DNA of 28,091 bases from JAWLFI01 sp964525165 (GTDB lineage Bacteria; Bacteroidota; Bacteroidia; Chitinophagales; Saprospiraceae). The stretch covers positions 1 through 28,091 of the forward strand of contig CAZGGG010000037.1 in assembly GCA_964525165.1 (NCBI GenBank). Direction: 5' to 3'. The notes under the pieces are model-generated. The model saw only the letters and a list, made by a program, of their open reading frames with translations. It ran no database searches and was not told the DNA's origin. The position numbers and the translations under genes are program-made. Below are positions 25,537 through 28,091 of the stretch, piece by piece (the stretch's first letter is position 1; the number at the start of each line of letters is the position of its first letter).

Positions 25537-26958
25537 ATGAAGCATTCTAGCGAAAACGAACTGACAAAAGAAAAGTTACGGGACATTCTGATCAGTGGGT
25601 CCGATGAACGTTCTATTATTCTGCCAGAAACCGGAAAGAATAAATATTTCATAGATCCTGTAGACCACGAAGGTCTATTATGTCGGGGCTCCTGTACTTG
25701 CAACTTCCTGAATGAGCCCTCAGAAGAGGCGGTTCGCAAAACCTATCAGGTTTATCAGGCAAAAGGTTATGAAACCGTATTGAGTCATCAGTTGGAGCGA
25801 CTCTATGCATTGCTATCGAAAAACTACTTTAATGAGTACGATATTCTCATTGCCCCTTCCGGTTCTGACCTTGCCTACATTCCGCTTTTGATCGCTGATA
25901 TCCTACACCATGGCAAAAAGATTACCTCTATCGTCACCTGCCCCGAGGAACTAGGCTCCGGTTCTCGACTGGCTATGATGGGTCAGTATTTTTACCAGAA
26001 GAATCAATTTGGAGAGGAGGTTCAAAAAGGAGCGCAGGCTTTTGAGCACTTGAAGATTCGCTTACATAGTTTTTCTGCCAGGAAGAAGAATGGAGAAATC
26101 GCGAATTACGATGAAGATATTCTGACTCTGATGAGGAACTCAAAGGATGAAGCGATTTTGGGGCATCTCGTCGTTGGAAGCAAATCAGGGATTGAAGATA
26201 ATCTCGACATTATACCGGAAGCACCTAAAGAAGTCATTTGGACGGTAGATCTATGCCAGTTGCGAAATTCCAGTTCTTTAATTCACAAGTTATTGGATCG
26301 GAATTGCATGATTATGATCACCGGCTCTAAGTTTTATCAAGCACCTCCCTTCTGTGGCGTCATGCTGATTCCAAAATCTATTTCTGAGAAAGTAGCGGCA
26401 TACAGAGGTCCCATAGATCAGGGATTCACCCGATTATTCTCACGGCTCAACCTTCCGTTCAGCTGGAGTCATTTGAGCACCTATTTTAAACCAGATGAAA
26501 ATCTCGGTTTGTTGTTAAGATGGGAAGCTGCCATTTCAGAAATGGAAGCATTGGACCGAATTCCTTCCGATGTATCTCAAAACATGATCGATAAATGGCA
26601 TGATGTGGTTCGTGAGGAAATTGCACGGCACGAAGCATTGGAACTCATGCCTCACCAGGAACATACCAATAATAGTATCATTTCCTTTCGAGTGAAAAGA
26701 AATGGGACCTTTCTAAATTATGACGAACTAAAAGAGCTGTATGCTCGATGTTGCCTCCGTACACATGATGGCATGTTTAATGAATACAACCGCTTCACCA
26801 TTGGTCAACCGGTTAAATATGGAGAGCGAGCATTTCTTAGGGTGGCGATAGGCTCTTTTGATATTCGAAAATTGATTGAGAAGGAAGACTTCAGAAATGA
26901 CTTGTTCATTATCCAAAGAATCGTTGCCCTGAGCCAAGAAGCTGTTCCCCATGTCTAG
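25537..26958 (+). CDS. Fold-type I PLP-dependent enzyme of unknown function
   Basis: 473 residues. The central region looks like a class V aminotransferase or cysteine-desulfurase fold: PSGSDLAYIPLLIADIL for the phosphate-binding helix start, VIWTVDLCQLRNS with Asp238 and a following Gln as in the D-x-x-Q motif, and MITGSKFYQAPPFCGVMLIP with Lys265 as the likely PLP lysine. No N-terminal signal. An unusual Cys cluster CRGSCTC (Cys49, 53, 55) sits before the PLP domain and could bind metal or act in sulfur chemistry. I do not recognise the substrate. The gene starts at ATG, points away from the glycan cluster, and overlaps the next PLP gene by 8 nt, so the two products probably act in sequence. 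Confidence 0.75.
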   Translation: MKHSSENELTKEKLRDILISGSDERSIILPETGKNKYFIDPVDHEGLLCRGSCTCNFLNEPSEEAVRKTYQVYQAKGYETVLSHQLERLYALLSKNYFNEYDILIAPSGSDLAYIPLLIADILHHGKKITSIVTCPEELGSGSRLAMMGQYFYQKNQFGEEVQKGAQAFEHLKIRLHSFSARKKNGEIANYDEDILTLMRNSKDEAILGHLVVGSKSGIEDNLDIIPEAPKEVIWTVDLCQLRNSSSLIHKLLDRNCMIMITGSKFYQAPPFCGVMLIPKSISEKVAAYRGPIDQGFTRLFSRLNLPFSWSHLSTYFKPDENLGLLLRWEAAISEMEALDRIPSDVSQNMIDKWHDVVREEIARHEALELMPHQEHTNNSIISFRVKRNGTFLNYDELKELYARCCLRTHDGMFNEYNRFTIGQPVKYGERAFLRVAIGSFDIRKLIEKEDFRNDLFIIQRIVALSQEAVPHV

Positions 26959-28091
26959 GAAAGCTTTGATACAGGATTATCTCGATACCGGTCAGCATAG
27001 GGAAGAGGATGTGAATGTCATCTTTTATGATCTTATGGGTTTGGCTAAAAGTCTGCAGGAAATCCAGGCAGCTTTTCCTAAAGATAGCATCCACGCGGTA
27101 GCTATCAAGACATGTTCCCTGCCGGGTGTGTTAGAAAAAATAGGAAGTCTTGGGCATGCTCATGAGGCAGCGTCAGCCGGGGAAGTCACGAAAGCCTTAA
27201 CCTCTTCGGAAGGTTTTGTGGTATATGATGGTCCGGCTAAGCATCATTTTGAATTGGAAAAAATGCATGAATTCGGAGAAAGGATGCTCATCAACGCCAA
27301 TTCTTTTCATGATCTACATAAAATTCTTCAACATCCTTTTCCCAACATTGGGATACGAATCAATACTGAAGTAGCAGCCGGTGTCGAAGCCCGCTATGAT
27401 GTAAGCACCCGGCGATCCAAATTTGGAGTACCGATTTCGCAAAAAGAAGCGATCCTCCAAGCCTATGTAGATCATCCTCGTCTAAATGCCCTACATTTTC
27501 ATATTGGAAGTGGCATGACCTCCATAGCCCCTTTCCAAGAAGCCTTTCAAGTGATCAAGAGTTTACTGGATGATATTCATATAAAAAGAGAAGAGATGGG
27601 TATTCAAGAACGCATCCTTCTTTTGGATATCGGGGGCGGACTCAAAGCAGAGCCGGAGGCTGATCAATTCCAGCTGGTACGTGCCCTGGGGCAACTCGTG
27701 AAAGAACAATTCAGTTACGAAAACGCCCCCCGGATCATCACAGAATTCGGACAATATGTGCATACCCATCATGCATTTCTACTAACAGAAATTTCAGATA
27801 TTTTACAGCATGACAAAAAACATGCGACTATGATCTTGAGTGCAGGAGCTAATATTTTCCTTCGCCAAGCCTATACAGATAGTCCGCCACCCTTTCGATA
27901 TGAGTTATTAGAAGATGCTGCTTCCGCAAAAAAGCTAAGCTATGACCTTGCGGGGCCCTTATGCTTCTCCGGCGACTACATTCAGCGATCCGTGCCCCTT
28001 CTAGAGGCTAACATTGGCAACCATTTGATTATTGATCGTATCGGAGCGAATACATTTTCCTTGTATTCGGAGCATTGCAGCTTGCCTTTTC
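26951..28091 (+). CDS. Fold-type III PLP decarboxylase-like protein (DapDC/ODC superfamily), 3' end outside window
   Basis: 380 complete codons are open from the ATG at 26951 to the window end. Alanine-racemase-fold marks: Lys53 in HAVAIKTCSLPGVL (PLP lysine), EAASAGEV, HFHIGSG with His184 stacking on PLP, the glycine loop LLDIGGGL, Cys338 in GPLCFSGDYI (the CxSxD substrate-side motif from the partner subunit), and the late NTFSLYSEH block where DapDC has a YxxSMxSxYN-like sequence. The conserved EPGR motif is EFGQ (265-268), so the Arg that normally holds the PLP phosphate is Gln. Lysine, ornithine, diaminopimelate or carboxynorspermidine decarboxylase-like roles are all possible; I cannot choose. 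Co-expressed with the upstream PLP enzyme (8 nt overlap). Confidence 0.85.
   Translation, partial: MSRKALIQDYLDTGQHREEDVNVIFYDLMGLAKSLQEIQAAFPKDSIHAVAIKTCSLPGVLEKIGSLGHAHEAASAGEVTKALTSSEGFVVYDGPAKHHFELEKMHEFGERMLINANSFHDLHKILQHPFPNIGIRINTEVAAGVEARYDVSTRRSKFGVPISQKEAILQAYVDHPRLNALHFHIGSGMTSIAPFQEAFQVIKSLLDDIHIKREEMGIQERILLLDIGGGLKAEPEADQFQLVRALGQLVKEQFSYENAPRIITEFGQYVHTHHAFLLTEISDILQHDKKHATMILSAGANIFLRQAYTDSPPPFRYELLEDAASAKKLSYDLAGPLCFSGDYIQRSVPLLEANIGNHLIIDRIGANTFSLYSEHCSLPF

Noticed and set aside
1..28091. CRISPR array, phage, insertion sequence or defence system
   Set aside because: No regular direct repeats, transposase motifs, terminal inverted repeats, integrase, Cas or restriction-type proteins were seen on either strand.

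Overview
This window reads as a piece of a Bacteroidota chromosome from a draft assembly (two runs of N). The evidence is a C25-family protein with a type IX secretion (T9SS) C-terminal sorting tail, promoter-like TAnnTTTG boxes rather than sigma70 boxes, no obvious Shine-Dalgarno sequences, and a short CarB without the C-terminal allosteric domain. A finer placement (Cytophagales, Saprospiria or another group) cannot be settled by eye. There is no gene-free stretch longer than 300 bases, and I saw no insertion sequence, CRISPR array or rRNA.

Left part (1-7.7 kb), mostly housekeeping. A tRNA-Phe is cut by the window edge. An MtfA-like protein follows that has lost its zinc-peptidase motif. 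Then comes a leftward run in the order GT2 glycosyltransferase (frameshifted), rsmG, wbpD-like sugar N-acetyltransferase, MscS-type channel, carB. The carB 5' end is damaged by a 10-N scaffold gap and carries two alternative N-termini.

Middle part (7.8-14.8 kb), the most striking block. A roughly 1590-residue gingipain-family (C25, PorU2-like) protein with signal peptide, catalytic His/Cys, an ILEI-like domain and a T9SS tail is followed, with overlapping reading frames, by the permease and ATPase of a polysaccharide ABC exporter and by a sulfotransferase-like gene. The overlaps (8, 4 and 8 nt) argue for a single transcript joining a putative T9SS sortase to glycan export and modification.

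Right-middle part (14.8-25.4 kb), a surface-glycan locus with genes on both strands: three GT2 and two GT4 glycosyltransferases, an unrecognised AT-rich gene, a YfhO-type polytopic membrane protein, a PIG-L/LmbE deacetylase, and a cytosolic beta-propeller-like protein of unknown role.

Right end (25.5-28.1 kb): two overlapping genes for PLP enzymes of different folds. The first is a fold-type I enzyme of unknown function. The second is a fold-type III decarboxylase-like protein with an altered EPGR motif, running off the window. The working picture is a locus that builds, exports and modifies a surface polysaccharide, possibly the glycan onto which T9SS cargo is anchored. That link is inference.
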